64,000 nucleotides of DNA, taken from Methanobacteriota archaeon. Its GTDB lineage: Archaea; Methanobacteriota; Methanobacteria; Methanobacteriales; Methanobacteriaceae. This document shows, piece by piece, positions 25,251-34,389 of the stretch. A program made the position numbers and the translations under genes. Each line of letters opens with the position of its first letter. The first letter of the stretch is position 1. The notes under the pieces were generated by a model that was not told the origin of the DNA, ran no database searches, and saw only the letters and a list, made by a program, of their open reading frames with translations. Location: the NCBI GenBank assembly GCA_023436175.1, contig JAEZKE010000012.1, forward strand, positions 41,372-105,371, read 5' to 3'.

Positions 25251-26711
25251 TTAATCCTTTTGCGGAATAGTTGGCACTTTTACGCTTGTTTCCAGTTTAA
25301 ATGTCTCCCCTGAAGATTTTTCTCCAGAGTAATTCTTTTTGAGTCTGTTGATATAGGTACGTGCCCATATATAAGCTAATATGCATCCACATGCACCTCC
25401 CACTACAATTCCCCACCATACGCCTTGTGCTCCGATACCGAGAACGAAGGAGAACAAGTACGCAAATACTGAGATAAATGCTACTTCTCTAATTATAGTC
25501 AGGATTAAGGAGGTTGTACCTTTTCCCATTGCCTGGAATATTGAGCTTGCTGTAATTCCAAGGGGCACTATGACATAGAACAGACACATTACCTGCAGGA
25601 AAGCGGCTATTGAAGGTGCAAGAAAAGCACTTTGGGATGAATAGGCAAAGATGCCTGAAATATTTGTTGCAAACAGGTAGGTAAAAATACTGGTAACTAC
25701 TGCAATGGAAACGCCTAATTTTATGGAGTAATTAAGCGCAGTAGAAACATTTTCGTATTTTTTAGCACCATATGCGGCTGCTGCTACTGTTATTGCGGCC
25801 GTACCTATTCCTATGGCTGGAATCATGGCGATGTTTACTACTCTCCAGCCTGCAGTGTACACTGCAACTGCGTTAGTTCCTCCGGTTATAACCAGTATAA
25901 TATTTAAAATTACACCGAGAACTGACATGATGACAAATTCCGCGCTTGCAGGCATTCCAACCCCTAAAATGTCTTTTATAACTTTGAAATTTGGTTTGAA
26001 ATCTTTTAGTGATAGTGATATGTAAGTGTCACGTTTTACAAGCAGCCAGTAAAGTATCAGTGCTGATGAAATACCTGAAGATATCACTGTTGCCCATGCA
26101 GCTCCTGCAACTCCCATTCCAAGGGAGTAAATGAATATCGGGTCAAGAACTGTGTTCATAATCGCAGTTGCAGCCATTGCATACATCGCTCGCTTAACAT
26201 CTCCTTCAGCCCTTAGAATACCTGAACCAACACTTGAGAGGATTAAGAATATTAATCCTCCAAATACTATTTGGCCGTATTGAACTGCAAGTCCAAGGGA
26301 TTCACCAGCCCCCATAGCTGTGAGAATATTGGGAAGAAAAATAACTATAAATACGGTCAAAACAGCTGCAGCTATAAAGGTCATGATCATGGAATGTATA
26401 GCTGCATTATCTGCACCTTTTTTATTCTCTGCACCTATGCATCTTGCAATTAATGAGGTTGCCCCAGCCCCGAGGCCGTTACCGATACCTACAATGATCA
26501 TGAAGACGGGGGTGATGAAACCTAAAGCAGCAAGTGCATTTGAGCCGAGTCCTGCCACCCATATACTGTCAGCTAAGTTATATGCCATCATAAGAAGCAT
26601 GGATACTATCATGGGCATTGCCAAGCTGCGGATTGCCTTTTTTGGGTTTCCAGTAATTAAAGAGATACGTTTGGCTATGTTATCTTCTTTATGAGAATCA
26701 TTGAATTTCAT
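25251..26711 (-). CDS. MATE-family multidrug efflux transporter
   Basis: 486 residues with about 12 hydrophobic helices in two similar halves, as in MATE exporters: [38 protein letters not shown] starts the first half and the conserved [20 protein letters not shown] follows. It should expel drugs or toxic metabolites using an ion gradient. Its GGTGA ribosome site lies inside the last codons of the marR gene, whose stop is 3 bases before this ATG, so the two are one operon. Confidence 0.92.
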   Translation of the reverse strand: MKFNDSHKEDNIAKRISLITGNPKKAIRSLAMPMIVSMLLMMAYNLADSIWVAGLGSNALAALGFITPVFMIIVGIGNGLGAGATSLIARCIGAENKKGADNAAIHSMIMTFIAAAVLTVFIVIFLPNILTAMGAGESLGLAVQYGQIVFGGLIFLILSSVGSGILRAEGDVKRAMYAMAATAIMNTVLDPIFIYSLGMGVAGAAWATVISSGISSALILYWLLVKRDTYISLSLKDFKPNFKVIKDILGVGMPASAEFVIMSVLGVILNIILVITGGTNAVAVYTAGWRVVNIAMIPAIGIGTAAITVAAAAYGAKKYENVSTALNYSIKLGVSIAVVTSIFTYLFATNISGIFAYSSQSAFLAPSIAAFLQVMCLFYVIVPLGITASSIFQAMGKGTTSLILTIIREVAFISVFAYLFSFVLGIGAQGVWWGIVVGGACGCILAYIWARTYINRLKKNYSGEKSSGETFKLETSVKVPTIPQKD

Positions 26712-26713
26712 TT

Positions 26714-27190
26714 TTATTTTTCACCATTTTTATGTACTTTTTGGAGGCTTTTCATAGCTAATGCTTGTAATGTATTGATTAAGTGATGGTATTCTGTATC
26801 TGATAAGTCTGAACAGACTGATTTTTCCCATTCTTTGTCTATATGGTAAATTTTGGGTACTATTTGTCTTCCTTTTTCAGTTAAAAAAAGAAGATATTTA
26901 CGACGGTTTTGAGGGTTTATCTCACGGTATATAAATCCATTGTCTTCAAGTTTCTTTAAAGCGCGAGCAACAGTCCCTTTATCAATATGTAAGTGAACTG
27001 CTAGGTCATCTTGGGTTATACCCTCTTTATGTGACAGGTGAATGAGAAATGGAATCTGCCCAGCAGTAAGCTCTAAATCTTTCATTTCATTGTTTAAATG
27101 AACTATACGTGTTCGATGTATTATGGATACGAATACGCCTAGAGGGATATCATCTGATCTGTTTTCCAGTAGTTTTTTAGTGTGATGCAT
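26714..27190 (-). CDS. MarR-family transcriptional regulator
   Basis: 158 residues. The winged helix is typical: [68 protein letters not shown], with the DxR-type wing (PQNRRKY). It is the first gene of an operon with the MATE exporter and probably represses it until a ligand binds. A 10-bp inverted repeat 79 bases upstream is a likely operator. ATG 27190 follows GTGAATTTACC. Confidence 0.92.
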   Translation of the reverse strand: MHHTKKLLENRSDDIPLGVFVSIIHRTRIVHLNNEMKDLELTAGQIPFLIHLSHKEGITQDDLAVHLHIDKGTVARALKKLEDNGFIYREINPQNRRKYLLFLTEKGRQIVPKIYHIDKEWEKSVCSDLSDTEYHHLINTLQALAMKSLQKVHKNGEK

Positions 27191-27702
27191 GGTAAATTCA
27201 CTTTATTAGTTTTAATGTTTTTTTGATCAATTTAAAATCTATATTTTGATAAAATGTTGTATAAGTGATTTTAAGAGATTGTATTCTCTTAAAAGCTGTT
27301 GAATAAGATATATAATCAGTTTAATGCATGTTTAATACGTTTTATCTGTAAATAAAAAAAGATTTATTTGTAATATATGCATATTATACATTGTTTTTAT
27401 AGTATATAAATGTGTTGTTTATGCAACAATTGTCAGTGCAACAAATTGAAATACTAATTTACCTTTTTGAATTTGCCTATAATTGTCTAAAAAATAAAGA
27501 ATTAAAATGAGTATTATTACATTACACAGCATCTTAAAATATAATTTTAAGTTTAATTCCTTTTTTAGTAATATATGCTAAAATAGAGCTGCATGCATCT
27601 TAATTTTAGATCAATAGTATTAAATACAATAGAAACATATCTAATTTTATTACTAATTTGAAAATTTTAATTTATTTTTAAACTAAATAGATGGGTGGTA
27701 TT
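27191..27702. other. divergent promoter region of marR and the 27.7-kb gene
   Basis: 512 bases, AT-rich, no coding potential. It holds the inverted repeat at 27269-27294, a TATA-like tract for marR on the minus strand (ATTTATATACT near 27400) and a GTTG/CAAC dyad near 27415-27450. The GGGTGGT ribosome site for the next plus-strand gene is at 27693. Confidence 0.5.
27269..27294. promoter_or_regulatory. 10-bp inverted repeat, candidate MarR operator
   Basis: TTTTAAGAGA (27269-27278) and TCTCTTAAAA (27285-27294) are exact complements around a 6-base spacer. The size and position, 79 bases before the marR start, suit a homodimeric MarR protein controlling its own operon. Confidence 0.55.
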
Positions 27703-28068
27703 ATGGTTTTAAAAGGATTAAATGTAGGTATAGACAGTATAATCTTTGATAAACATACTGGAGATATTGTAATTAGATTTATGCCCTTAAGGATTCCACT
27801 TAAGGATTTAAACATTCTCTCTGATGATACGTCTGAAATAATAGAAGCTGCAAGTGAAGAAAAGCTTGAAAAATACGTTTCAAGATTTGCTGCTTATTAT
27901 ATAAAGCATAAGGCCCATGAGCCTAAAGCTATACGCGATCGAGCAAAAGAATTGGGATTAAGTCCTAACGAATTTGAACAATTGGTATGTGATAGAGTTA
28001 GGCAGTGGGGTAATATTTCTTCCCTTGATCTTGATGAAGAGCCCCCTGCACGCGTTGATGGGGATTAA
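27703..28068 (+). CDS. hypothetical protein (121 aa)
   Basis: Start ATG 27703 is chosen because GGGTGGT lies just before it; an in-frame ATG at 27691 precedes that site. The product begins MVLKGLNVGIDSIIFD and has no membrane segment. It has a beta-rich start (DIVIRFMPLRIPLKDL) and a helical rest (EEKLEKYVSRFAAYYIKHKAH ... LGLSPNEFEQLVCDRVRQWG), with an acidic tail. No family recognised. The next gene starts 40 bases later and may be co-transcribed. Confidence 0.65.
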   Translation: MVLKGLNVGIDSIIFDKHTGDIVIRFMPLRIPLKDLNILSDDTSEIIEAASEEKLEKYVSRFAAYYIKHKAHEPKAIRDRAKELGLSPNEFEQLVCDRVRQWGNISSLDLDEEPPARVDGD

Positions 28069-28108
28069 TAGCCAAATAAAGATTAAAAACATATTAAAGG
28101 TGATTTTT

Positions 28109-28414
28109 TTGACAGATGCATTTTTAAAAAGAGACGGGACAATAATTGCATGTAAAGATATCAAAAAAGGAGAAATCATCAAAATAGACCTTAAAGAACT
28201 ATGCATTGCAAGGGAAATTCAAAGCGGCCAGCTGAAACCTGAAGAAGAAGGGGAAACAGCAGTTGTTAAGCTGCCGGAGTGGCTTGCCACCAATAAAGGA
28301 TTAGCTAATGAAGTTGTTGGAATAATTAAAAAGGAAACTAAAAAAGCCATATTGATGAAAGTGGGGAATGAAGAAATCTGGTTGCCAAAATCAGCGATTG
28401 ATATTGAAATATAA
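28109..28414 (+). CDS. hypothetical protein (101 aa)
   Basis: Start TTG 28109 follows AAAGGTGATTTTT with proper spacing. It begins MTDAFLKRDGTIIACKDIKK. The protein is small, charged and beta-rich, ending KVGNEEIWLPKSAIDIEI. No family recognised. Its last 30 bases (28385-28414) recur 120 bases downstream at 28505-28534 with two synonymous changes, separated by a palindrome cluster. Confidence 0.65.
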   Translation: MTDAFLKRDGTIIACKDIKKGEIIKIDLKELCIAREIQSGQLKPEEEGETAVVKLPEWLATNKGLANEVVGIIKKETKKAILMKVGNEEIWLPKSAIDIEI

Positions 28415-28534
28415 TGTGGATTTTGGCACCCCAAACACTCCGTGTTTGACGGCTATCAAAAATCGGAGATTTTTGATGTTGCAAAAATAAATTTTTGCAA
28501 ACTTCCGAAATCAGCGATAGATATTGAAATATAA
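28385..28534. repeat. direct repeat of a gene's 3' end around a palindrome cluster
   Basis: The last ten codons of the upstream gene (28385-28414, encoding PKSAIDIEI and stop) reappear at 28505-28534. They match at 28 of 30 bases; the differences (CCA/CCG, ATT/ATA) do not change the peptide. The 90 bases between hold three palindromes: CAAACAC with loop TCC, TCAAAAATC with loop GGA, and TTGCAAAAAT with loop AA. This looks like an insertion of palindromic DNA that duplicated the gene end. Cluster 3 of five. Confidence 0.8.
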
Positions 28535-28589
28535 AAATAAAAAACTGTAATGACTGATATTTAAATCAGTCTTTTATTTTAATTTAAAT

Positions 28590-29297
28590 TCAGTAAATTT
28601 TCACTACTCCTATTATGTCTTTTACTGGCCGCCATGTATCTAAAGGAGTTTTTGTAATGTTGGAGATTTCTACTACTCCATCAGAAAGAGTTGTTTCTTT
28701 AATGTAATTTACTATTTTTCTGTTGTCGCTTTTTAGATACACTTTACCGTTTTCGATAGATGCCACTCTTTTTACTATAAGGCCGTAGGTAGGATGTTTG
28801 GATATTACTATATCTCCCACTTTGAAATTATTTGTTTTAAGAGCTGTTACTTCCTGGCCATCTTTTAATGTTGGAAGCATGGAAGTTCCGCTTACTGTTG
28901 CTAAAAATGGCAGCGTGTCTGTTCCAAATTGTGAAGTTAATGTAACATTTGCAGTAAAATTATATTTATTTGCAATGGTTTGCATATCTGCTTTTAAACT
29001 ACTGCAAGTGCTTGTATAACTTTGTATGTCATTGTATGCTTTACTTTTCATTTCTGTAATCATTTTAGCTGGAATTTCTGTATCTGCAGGAACAGATGTT
29101 GCATTAACCTTCACGCTGTTTCCATCAGTTTTTACAGTTATGCCAATTTGATGAGTCTGTTCTACATTGGGTGTTGATTGCTGGTTTGAGGAATTTAATG
29201 TAGTATTGGGTGATTGCCCTGGTAGAAAAGTGGCTGCTGAAGCTGCAGCTATGATTATTATAATTGCACCTATTATTATCGCTGTTTTTGATTTCAA
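28590..29297 (-). CDS. archaeal signal peptidase I-like serine protease
   Basis: 235 residues from TTG 29297, placed by GGTGA with 5-base spacing; a GTG at 29306 is part of that site. One N-terminal helix (AIIIGAIIIIIAAASAATFL), then a Ser/Thr/Asn linker and a ~60-residue helical segment. A C-terminal S24/S26 peptidase domain follows: SGTSMLPTLKDGQEV (catalytic Ser), KVGDIVISKHPTYGLIVKRV (Lys or His general base region), KSDN. Active side outside. Compared with the usual family it has an extra ~100 residues between helix and catalytic domain. It should process exported proteins. Confidence 0.82.
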   Translation of the reverse strand: MKSKTAIIIGAIIIIIAAASAATFLPGQSPNTTLNSSNQQSTPNVEQTHQIGITVKTDGNSVKVNATSVPADTEIPAKMITEMKSKAYNDIQSYTSTCSSLKADMQTIANKYNFTANVTLTSQFGTDTLPFLATVSGTSMLPTLKDGQEVTALKTNNFKVGDIVISKHPTYGLIVKRVASIENGKVYLKSDNRKIVNYIKETTLSDGVVEISNITKTPLDTWRPVKDIIGVVKIY

Positions 29298-29956
29298 TTC
29301 TGTCACCGTTAATTGATAATTGTTATAATTTATGTCTTCTTAAAAAGCATAACTTCTCAATCTATTAGAATGATCTAATGTTTATTGGAACAAAAAATTC
29401 TTTTGATCTTTTTATTTATATGTTTTGATCTGCATTAAAATTTAGGATGATCCTTTAAAATAAAAATAGGACTATATTTCATCTTAAATCTTGAAAATAG
29501 TCTTTTATATTGGAAATTTTAAAAGCCGAATTTTAAGTTCCTTTGAGGGTAAAGATTATCTGAGTTAAATATAATTTTTAATATGAAATAATTTGAATGG
29601 AGCTAATTTTATCATGGATTTTAGAAATCAGTCTATTATTATGTAATTATAAATAATTAAAATTGAATTTAATGTATTTTTTAAGTGTAAATGTGATTTT
29701 AATGTGTTAAATGTAGTGCAGATTGATGTTATAGTGGCATGTTTAAAAAATTTTAATATAATCTATTATTATTTTTATGCAGCTCGTTATAATGTTGTAT
29801 CCAATTAAAACAGATTTAGTGAACCTATAATTTGTATTTAACTAATTTAGTATGTCTAATTAAGATCCTTATAAATATGGAAAAGTATTTTTATAATCAA
29901 AGGCATATACTGGAGCAACGATTTTAAGTTACATCTAAAACAAGAGGTGATACTCG
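29298..29956. other. AT-rich intergenic region
   Basis: 659 bases between divergent genes. No coding stretch or notable repeat is seen. TATA-like elements occur before the secreted repeat protein gene (CCTTATAAATATGG near 29868). Confidence 0.5.
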
Positions 29957-30403
29957 ATGAACAAAATCGTAACACTTTGTCTTCTTGCAGTAATTATTGG
30001 AACTGTTCCTGTATATGCTGCAGACTCAAGTAACACGACAATTTCAAATCAAATCCAGAATATGAATCCCAATGTGTACAATGAGATTAAAAATACAGTT
30101 ACACAGATTCAAAACACGGATCCGAATGTAGCTTCTGATATTAATGATTTAAAATCAGATTTTATGCAGAACAATCTGCAAATAATTGATGTGGTCAAAA
30201 ATAAGGATGTTCAAAATTTAATTGTGAATGTGCTGCAAAATAAGAACGTTAGGTCTCAGATACACGATTTAATACAAAATAAAGGCGTTCAAAATGAAAT
30301 CAATAAATTAATGCAGAATAAAGACGTTCAAGAAGCAGCTAATATCTTAATGCAGAATAAAGAAATTAATGGCGCTGTTAATGAAATAATTAACAATAAA
30401 TAA
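29957..30403 (+). CDS. secreted protein with 13-residue repeats
   Basis: 148 residues; ATG after GAGGTGATACTCG. Signal peptide MNKIVTLCLLAVIIGTVPVY then AADSSN. The second half is built of about five 13-residue helical repeats of the form L-x-QNK-[DNG]-V-Q-x-x-I-x-x (VLQNKNVRSQIHD, LIQNKGVQNEINK, LMQNKDVQEAANI, LMQNKEINGAVNE). Exported helical solenoid or coiled surface protein; function unknown. Confidence 0.75.
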   Translation: MNKIVTLCLLAVIIGTVPVYAADSSNTTISNQIQNMNPNVYNEIKNTVTQIQNTDPNVASDINDLKSDFMQNNLQIIDVVKNKDVQNLIVNVLQNKNVRSQIHDLIQNKGVQNEINKLMQNKDVQEAANILMQNKEINGAVNEIINNK

Positions 30404-30661
30404 ATGAGATTGTGGGGAAAATTTTCCTCGTATCTACTTTTTTAATAAATTAATGTATAAGAATTATAACTTGTTTTTTAAATAGGATATTTAAATAAAA
30501 TTTTAAAGTTATATTTAGCAAAATTTATTATTTTTTAATTGATATCTGTACATTTAAAACGATATACATCTTTTACTTATTTTAAAGAGATATAAACCGT
30601 ATAATAAGAATAAAAATTTATAGAATGAAAAACAAAAATTAAGCCACAGGGAGGTTAATCA

Positions 30662-30820
30662 ATGAAATATCAATGCATTGTGTGTGGTTATATATACGAT
30701 CCAGAAAAGGGAGATGAAAGTTCTAAAATAGAGCCAGGTACACCTTTTGAAGATTTACCTCAAAAATGGCGTTGTCCTAAATGTAGGGCAGGTAAATTCC
30801 TGTTTAAACCTGTAGAATAA
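30662..30820 (+). CDS. rubredoxin
   Basis: 52 residues; ATG after [32 protein letters not shown] ... [27 protein letters not shown] has both CxxC knuckles, the Tyr after CGY, and the FEDLP-W-CP-C core of rubredoxin. One Fe bound by four Cys carries single electrons in the cytoplasm, in methanogens often to rubrerythrin or flavodiiron proteins. The N-terminal segment is slightly shorter than usual. The DUF2769 gene follows after 39 bases. Confidence 0.93.
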   Translation: MKYQCIVCGYIYDPEKGDESSKIEPGTPFEDLPQKWRCPKCRAGKFLFKPVE

Positions 30821-30859
30821 TTATTTTAATTTTTTTTAGTAGATTAATAGGTAGATCTT

Positions 30860-31237
30860 ATGGAAATTGAGTTTAATGCTGAAAATATTGAAAAATGTCT
30901 CTGCATCCAGTGTAAAGTACAGAGTAAAAGCCAGTGTGTACATGATAAACTTATACTTCTCCAGGAGGAATCATTGGGTTCTTCTTTGATTGAACCTAAA
31001 GAATTTCCTGCACTGCACTGCGCATCCGGTATTGAATACTGTTCTGACCTGGACCGGAATGAAGAATGCCAGTGTAAAAACTGCCTTATTTATGCAGAAA
31101 ACGGTTTAGAGACAGGAACTCCTAAACTTTACTTTTGCATGGATGGATCATCAACTTCCTGCTGTTTGGGTGAGGAAAATTTTGATGAAGAACGAGTTGC
31201 AGAGACTTTGAGACACTATTACAGGCGTACTGATTAA
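30860..31237 (+). CDS. DUF2769-like cysteine-rich protein
   Basis: 125 residues. Two cysteine clusters repeat: CLCIQCKVQSKSQC...LHCASGIEYC and CQCKNCLIYAENG...YFCMDGSSTSC. This is the CxCxxC...FCxxGxS pattern of DUF2769, common in methanogens and probably metal binding. ATG 30860 has GGTAGATCTT before it. Co-transcription with rubredoxin would suggest a redox or metal role, but this is inference. Confidence 0.78.
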   Translation: MEIEFNAENIEKCLCIQCKVQSKSQCVHDKLILLQEESLGSSLIEPKEFPALHCASGIEYCSDLDRNEECQCKNCLIYAENGLETGTPKLYFCMDGSSTSCCLGEENFDEERVAETLRHYYRRTD

Positions 31238-31300
31238 TTTAAACTCATTTTATCTTTTTAAATTAAAAAAGAATAAAATCATTTATTATCTAATTTTCAA

Positions 31301-32491
31301 TTAAAATACTGGAATTAAACCCGGATTATTTCCAGTGATGCTTTCTCCACCGCCTGCAGTTACTATGAATGTGTTTTCAATACCTACCATTCCAATATCT
31401 TTAATTCCATTTTTAGGTTCTACTGCAAATGTCATTCCTTCTTGAATAGGACTATCAAATCTTTCTGCAATTACAGGCAGTTCATCTATTAATAAACCTA
31501 TTCCATGACCTAAGAACTTAACCTTGCGGTTTTCAAATCCCATGAAATTTTGTAGAAAATCATCGTCTAAACTGTTCATTATCTGGTTATAAATTTGTGA
31601 TGGAATTGCCCCGGGTTTTAGCATTGCGGCTATTTCATTTTGTATATCAACACACTTGCTGTGAATATCTATGGCATACTGGGGGAGAGAACTGCCGAAC
31701 ATGTACGTCATGGTTTTATCTGTATTATACCCTTCGACTCCGCATCCAATATCAATATATACAAGATCTCCTTTCTTCAACTTTCGCTCGCGGCTTCCAA
31801 GTAAAGGCACTGCCGGACTCATCCCGTAATTTCCACTGGCACCGTCAAAGTATGATGGATAAATTGAACTTTCTCCAAAACCAATGTGTCCAAGTACCAT
31901 TTCGGTATCAAACATTCCAAATCTGGTTATTCCTTGATATCCTTCATTTACCATTACTTTAAACAGTTCTGCTCCAAGATCTGCTTCACTCATTCCTTCA
32001 ATTAACATCTCAGGCACTATATCTTCAAGCACATGCTGATGGATCTTACCTGCTTTTCTCATTAATTGAAGTTCATATTCGCTTTTAATCGCCCTAACTG
32101 CAGCAATATTAGTATCAACAGGTTTGACATTTTTAAATGGAAAATGCTTTTGAAATCTGCTGTATAATGCCAGTGGAACCACTTCAGTTTCAAGATATGC
32201 TGTGTCTGGAAGTTTATCTAAACTTTTTGCAGCATCACGAAAGCTTCTCATGGATTTTATCTGTGGAAATAAAGATTCATTCATAGCTCTTTCAAAGCTC
32301 CGCCGTGCCCAGAATGTGGCTTCATCATCTCGGGGAATAAGTATCATCCCATCCTGCATAGTTCCAGTAAAGTAATACTGGTTTATTTTACTGAAAACAA
32401 CAGCTATTTCCCATTCTGGATTTGATACATTCATCTGTGTTTTAAAACGATCCATACGACTTTCCAGTTCAGTTAAAGGTACTTTATTCAT
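31301..32491 (-). CDS. M24-family Xaa-Pro aminopeptidase-like protein
   Basis: 396 residues; ATG after AAGGAGCAGAGC. The N-terminal ~150 residues are the creatinase_N-like domain. The C-terminal pita-bread domain has the metal ligands in order: [20 protein letters not shown] (two Asp), [12 protein letters not shown] (His), [10 protein letters not shown] (Glu) and VGIENTFIV (Glu). It should remove N-terminal residues before proline. It is monocistronic and convergent with the DUF2769 gene. Confidence 0.9.
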   Translation of the reverse strand: MNKVPLTELESRMDRFKTQMNVSNPEWEIAVVFSKINQYYFTGTMQDGMILIPRDDEATFWARRSFERAMNESLFPQIKSMRSFRDAAKSLDKLPDTAYLETEVVPLALYSRFQKHFPFKNVKPVDTNIAAVRAIKSEYELQLMRKAGKIHQHVLEDIVPEMLIEGMSEADLGAELFKVMVNEGYQGITRFGMFDTEMVLGHIGFGESSIYPSYFDGASGNYGMSPAVPLLGSRERKLKKGDLVYIDIGCGVEGYNTDKTMTYMFGSSLPQYAIDIHSKCVDIQNEIAAMLKPGAIPSQIYNQIMNSLDDDFLQNFMGFENRKVKFLGHGIGLLIDELPVIAERFDSPIQEGMTFAVEPKNGIKDIGMVGIENTFIVTAGGGESITGNNPGLIPVF

Positions 32492-32605
32492 GCTCTGCTC
32501 CTTTGTTATTTATAGTAGATTAAGTGATAATAGTTATCTTGTCAAAATGTATATGATTACTTTATAATAATATATTGGAAAAGTTATAGTAGATGTAGTT
32601 TAAAA

Positions 32606-32638
32606 TTATAACACGTTATTTAATATTAAATGTTATAA
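32606..32638. promoter_or_regulatory. palindromic sequence before the 32.65-kb gene
   Basis: TTATAAC (32606-32612) and GTTATAA (32632-32638) enclose a perfect 14-base palindrome ATTTAATATTAAAT (32618-32631). It lies 12 bases before the ATG, overlapping promoter and ribosome site positions, so a protein bound here would block expression. AT-rich composition weakens the case. Confidence 0.4.
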
Positions 32639-32650
32639 CGAGGGTTTTAG

Positions 32651-32992
32651 ATGGAATTACAAGAAGACCGTGTAACTGAAAAGGATGTTATGGATTTAAT
32701 GGATGTATTTACTAAAGTTCCAGTTGTAATATTAAAAATGGCTGTTTCTAAGAACATGAACGTGGTAAAAAAATTTGAGTCTCAAATAGAAGGTTATAAG
32801 AATCAATTATCAGATGAAGATATTGCAAAAATAAAGAAAGTCATTGAAATGCCTGTTCCAGAACTTCAGGAAATATTGGAGAACGTTTACGCTAAAACAG
32901 GGCATAAACAGTTAAAAATACTTGCAGATCCAAAGGCAGAGCTGTTTATTAAAGATAATTTACAGGAACTTAAAGCACTGTTATTTAAATAA
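32651..32992 (+). CDS. hypothetical helical protein (113 aa)
   Basis: ATG 32651 after CGAGGGTTTTAG. It is all-alpha and charged: VTEKDVMDLMDVFTKVPVVILKMAVSKNMNVVKKFESQIEGYKNQLSDEDIAKIKKVIEMPVPELQEILENVY. No cysteine, no membrane span. No family recognised. The divergent M24 peptidase gene shares the 160-base spacer. Confidence 0.65.
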   Translation: MELQEDRVTEKDVMDLMDVFTKVPVVILKMAVSKNMNVVKKFESQIEGYKNQLSDEDIAKIKKVIEMPVPELQEILENVYAKTGHKQLKILADPKAELFIKDNLQELKALLFK

Positions 32993-33198
32993 AAGCAGCG
33001 GCCTATAGTTTATTCTGCCAAATATAAATAGTATATAATAACTAAATGTAATAATGGCAGTTATATGCGAAATAAATTTAATAATTCTTATTTATGTGCT
33101 GTTTTTAGATATTATTTGCTGTAAAAAATATTATTGCATTTAGATTATCCATTGTCTTTCCAGTTTAATTTTAAATTAGTTATTTTAAAAATAAGAAA

Positions 33199-33741
33199 TT
33201 AACTTTTATAAACGAACATCCGGGGTTTAGAATACGCCGCATCAAACCTGTAATCGAAATTAAACAGTCCATAAGGCAAATCAACCCATTCACCATCACT
33301 TTTAACCTGCACACTCCTGTGGTTATTGGCCAGTGGTGTTTCATACTGGATGATTCTGCAGTCGACTCCTGTTTTTTTAATATGGTTGTACAGCCAGTCT
33401 GACATTGCCCAGCAGTCCCCTCCTTTTGTGGGAAGTTTGGAGGAGCTGCTAATTCCGTGAACATATCTGAATTTTGATGCTTCATTTAAAATACCAGAAA
33501 TCTTCTTGACTTCTTTGCTTTCTTCAAATGGGTTAAAAGAGGATTTATGTTTTTCAAAATCTATTTTTAGATTATCTATGTATTTATTTAACTTGTTATG
33601 AATTATAGAAATGTCGTTTCTGCAATCAACAGATAGCGATGGGTTTGTGATGGTAACTAAAATCAGGGCTGTTGCAATTATTGTTGATGTAATTAAAATT
33701 ATTCTTTTTGTTTTAATTATGTTGGATAACTGTATTTTCAA
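33199..33741 (-). CDS. membrane-anchored transglutaminase-like protein
   Basis: 180 residues from TTG 33741, preceded by GGTGA with 6-base spacing. One N-terminal membrane helix (RIILITSTIIATALILVTI), then a transglutaminase-like core with the triad in order: GGDCWAMSDWLYNHIKK (Cys ~111), NNHRSVQVK (His ~141) and WVDLPYG (Asp ~155). In methanogens this fold serves as cysteine protease or isopeptidase-like enzyme, including pseudomurein endoisopeptidases, but no wall-binding repeats are present. Extracellular position expected. Confidence 0.78.
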   Translation of the reverse strand: MKIQLSNIIKTKRIILITSTIIATALILVTITNPSLSVDCRNDISIIHNKLNKYIDNLKIDFEKHKSSFNPFEESKEVKKISGILNEASKFRYVHGISSSSKLPTKGGDCWAMSDWLYNHIKKTGVDCRIIQYETPLANNHRSVQVKSDGEWVDLPYGLFNFDYRFDAAYSKPRMFVYKS

Positions 33742-34389
33742 AAAATTTCACCGAATTGTACACTGTTTGATAATTAAATGATTAATAAAAAGTATTTCAA
33801 ATTGAGTTTGTAGTGTAGTATTGGTATTACTTATATTTAAACATGCATTTCAAGTGTAAAATTAGCATACTTGTGGTAATAAGCGTCTAAATTAAAGAAG
33901 TTTTAAGTAAGCTGCTTAAAGATGTATAAATGATTAAGTCTACAGTGTGTTTTATCCAACTTGTTTTTAAACTGAAAGTTCAGCTATCGTATCTATTAAC
34001 TTTGTTTGAGTCATATTTCATTTTGTCAATTGTACTTATATCAAAATAACCCTTTTTTGTAGCATCACTACAAATAGTAACCTGTATTTGTTAAAATAAA
34101 TGTGCAATTACCGATGCATATTTTTTATTCATTATATGTGGCTTCCAATCATTTTAGGGAAAAATAATCTCATTTAAAATTTTATTTTATTATTCTATTT
34201 GGACAGTTTATATCTGGATTAAAAGATATCTACATTATCATCTATAAAAAAATAATAATGGTTTAGTTAAAATATGAAAAAATTCATAAATTCTCTGCAT
34301 AATGAGAAATATGGGGCTTTTAATCCGCTATATTTAAATAACGGAAAAATTACCATAAGTATAATAAGATATTTGGGTGGGAGTGTATA
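33742..34389. other. AT-rich intergenic region
   Basis: 648 bases between divergent genes. No coding stretch or clear repeat is seen. GGTGGGAG at ~34376-34383 is the ribosome site of the MFS gene. Confidence 0.5.

Noticed and set aside
33180..33485. 101-codon frame inside the transglutaminase-like gene on the same strand
   Set aside because: It is a different frame of a gene with a clear catalytic triad; no ribosome site of its own.
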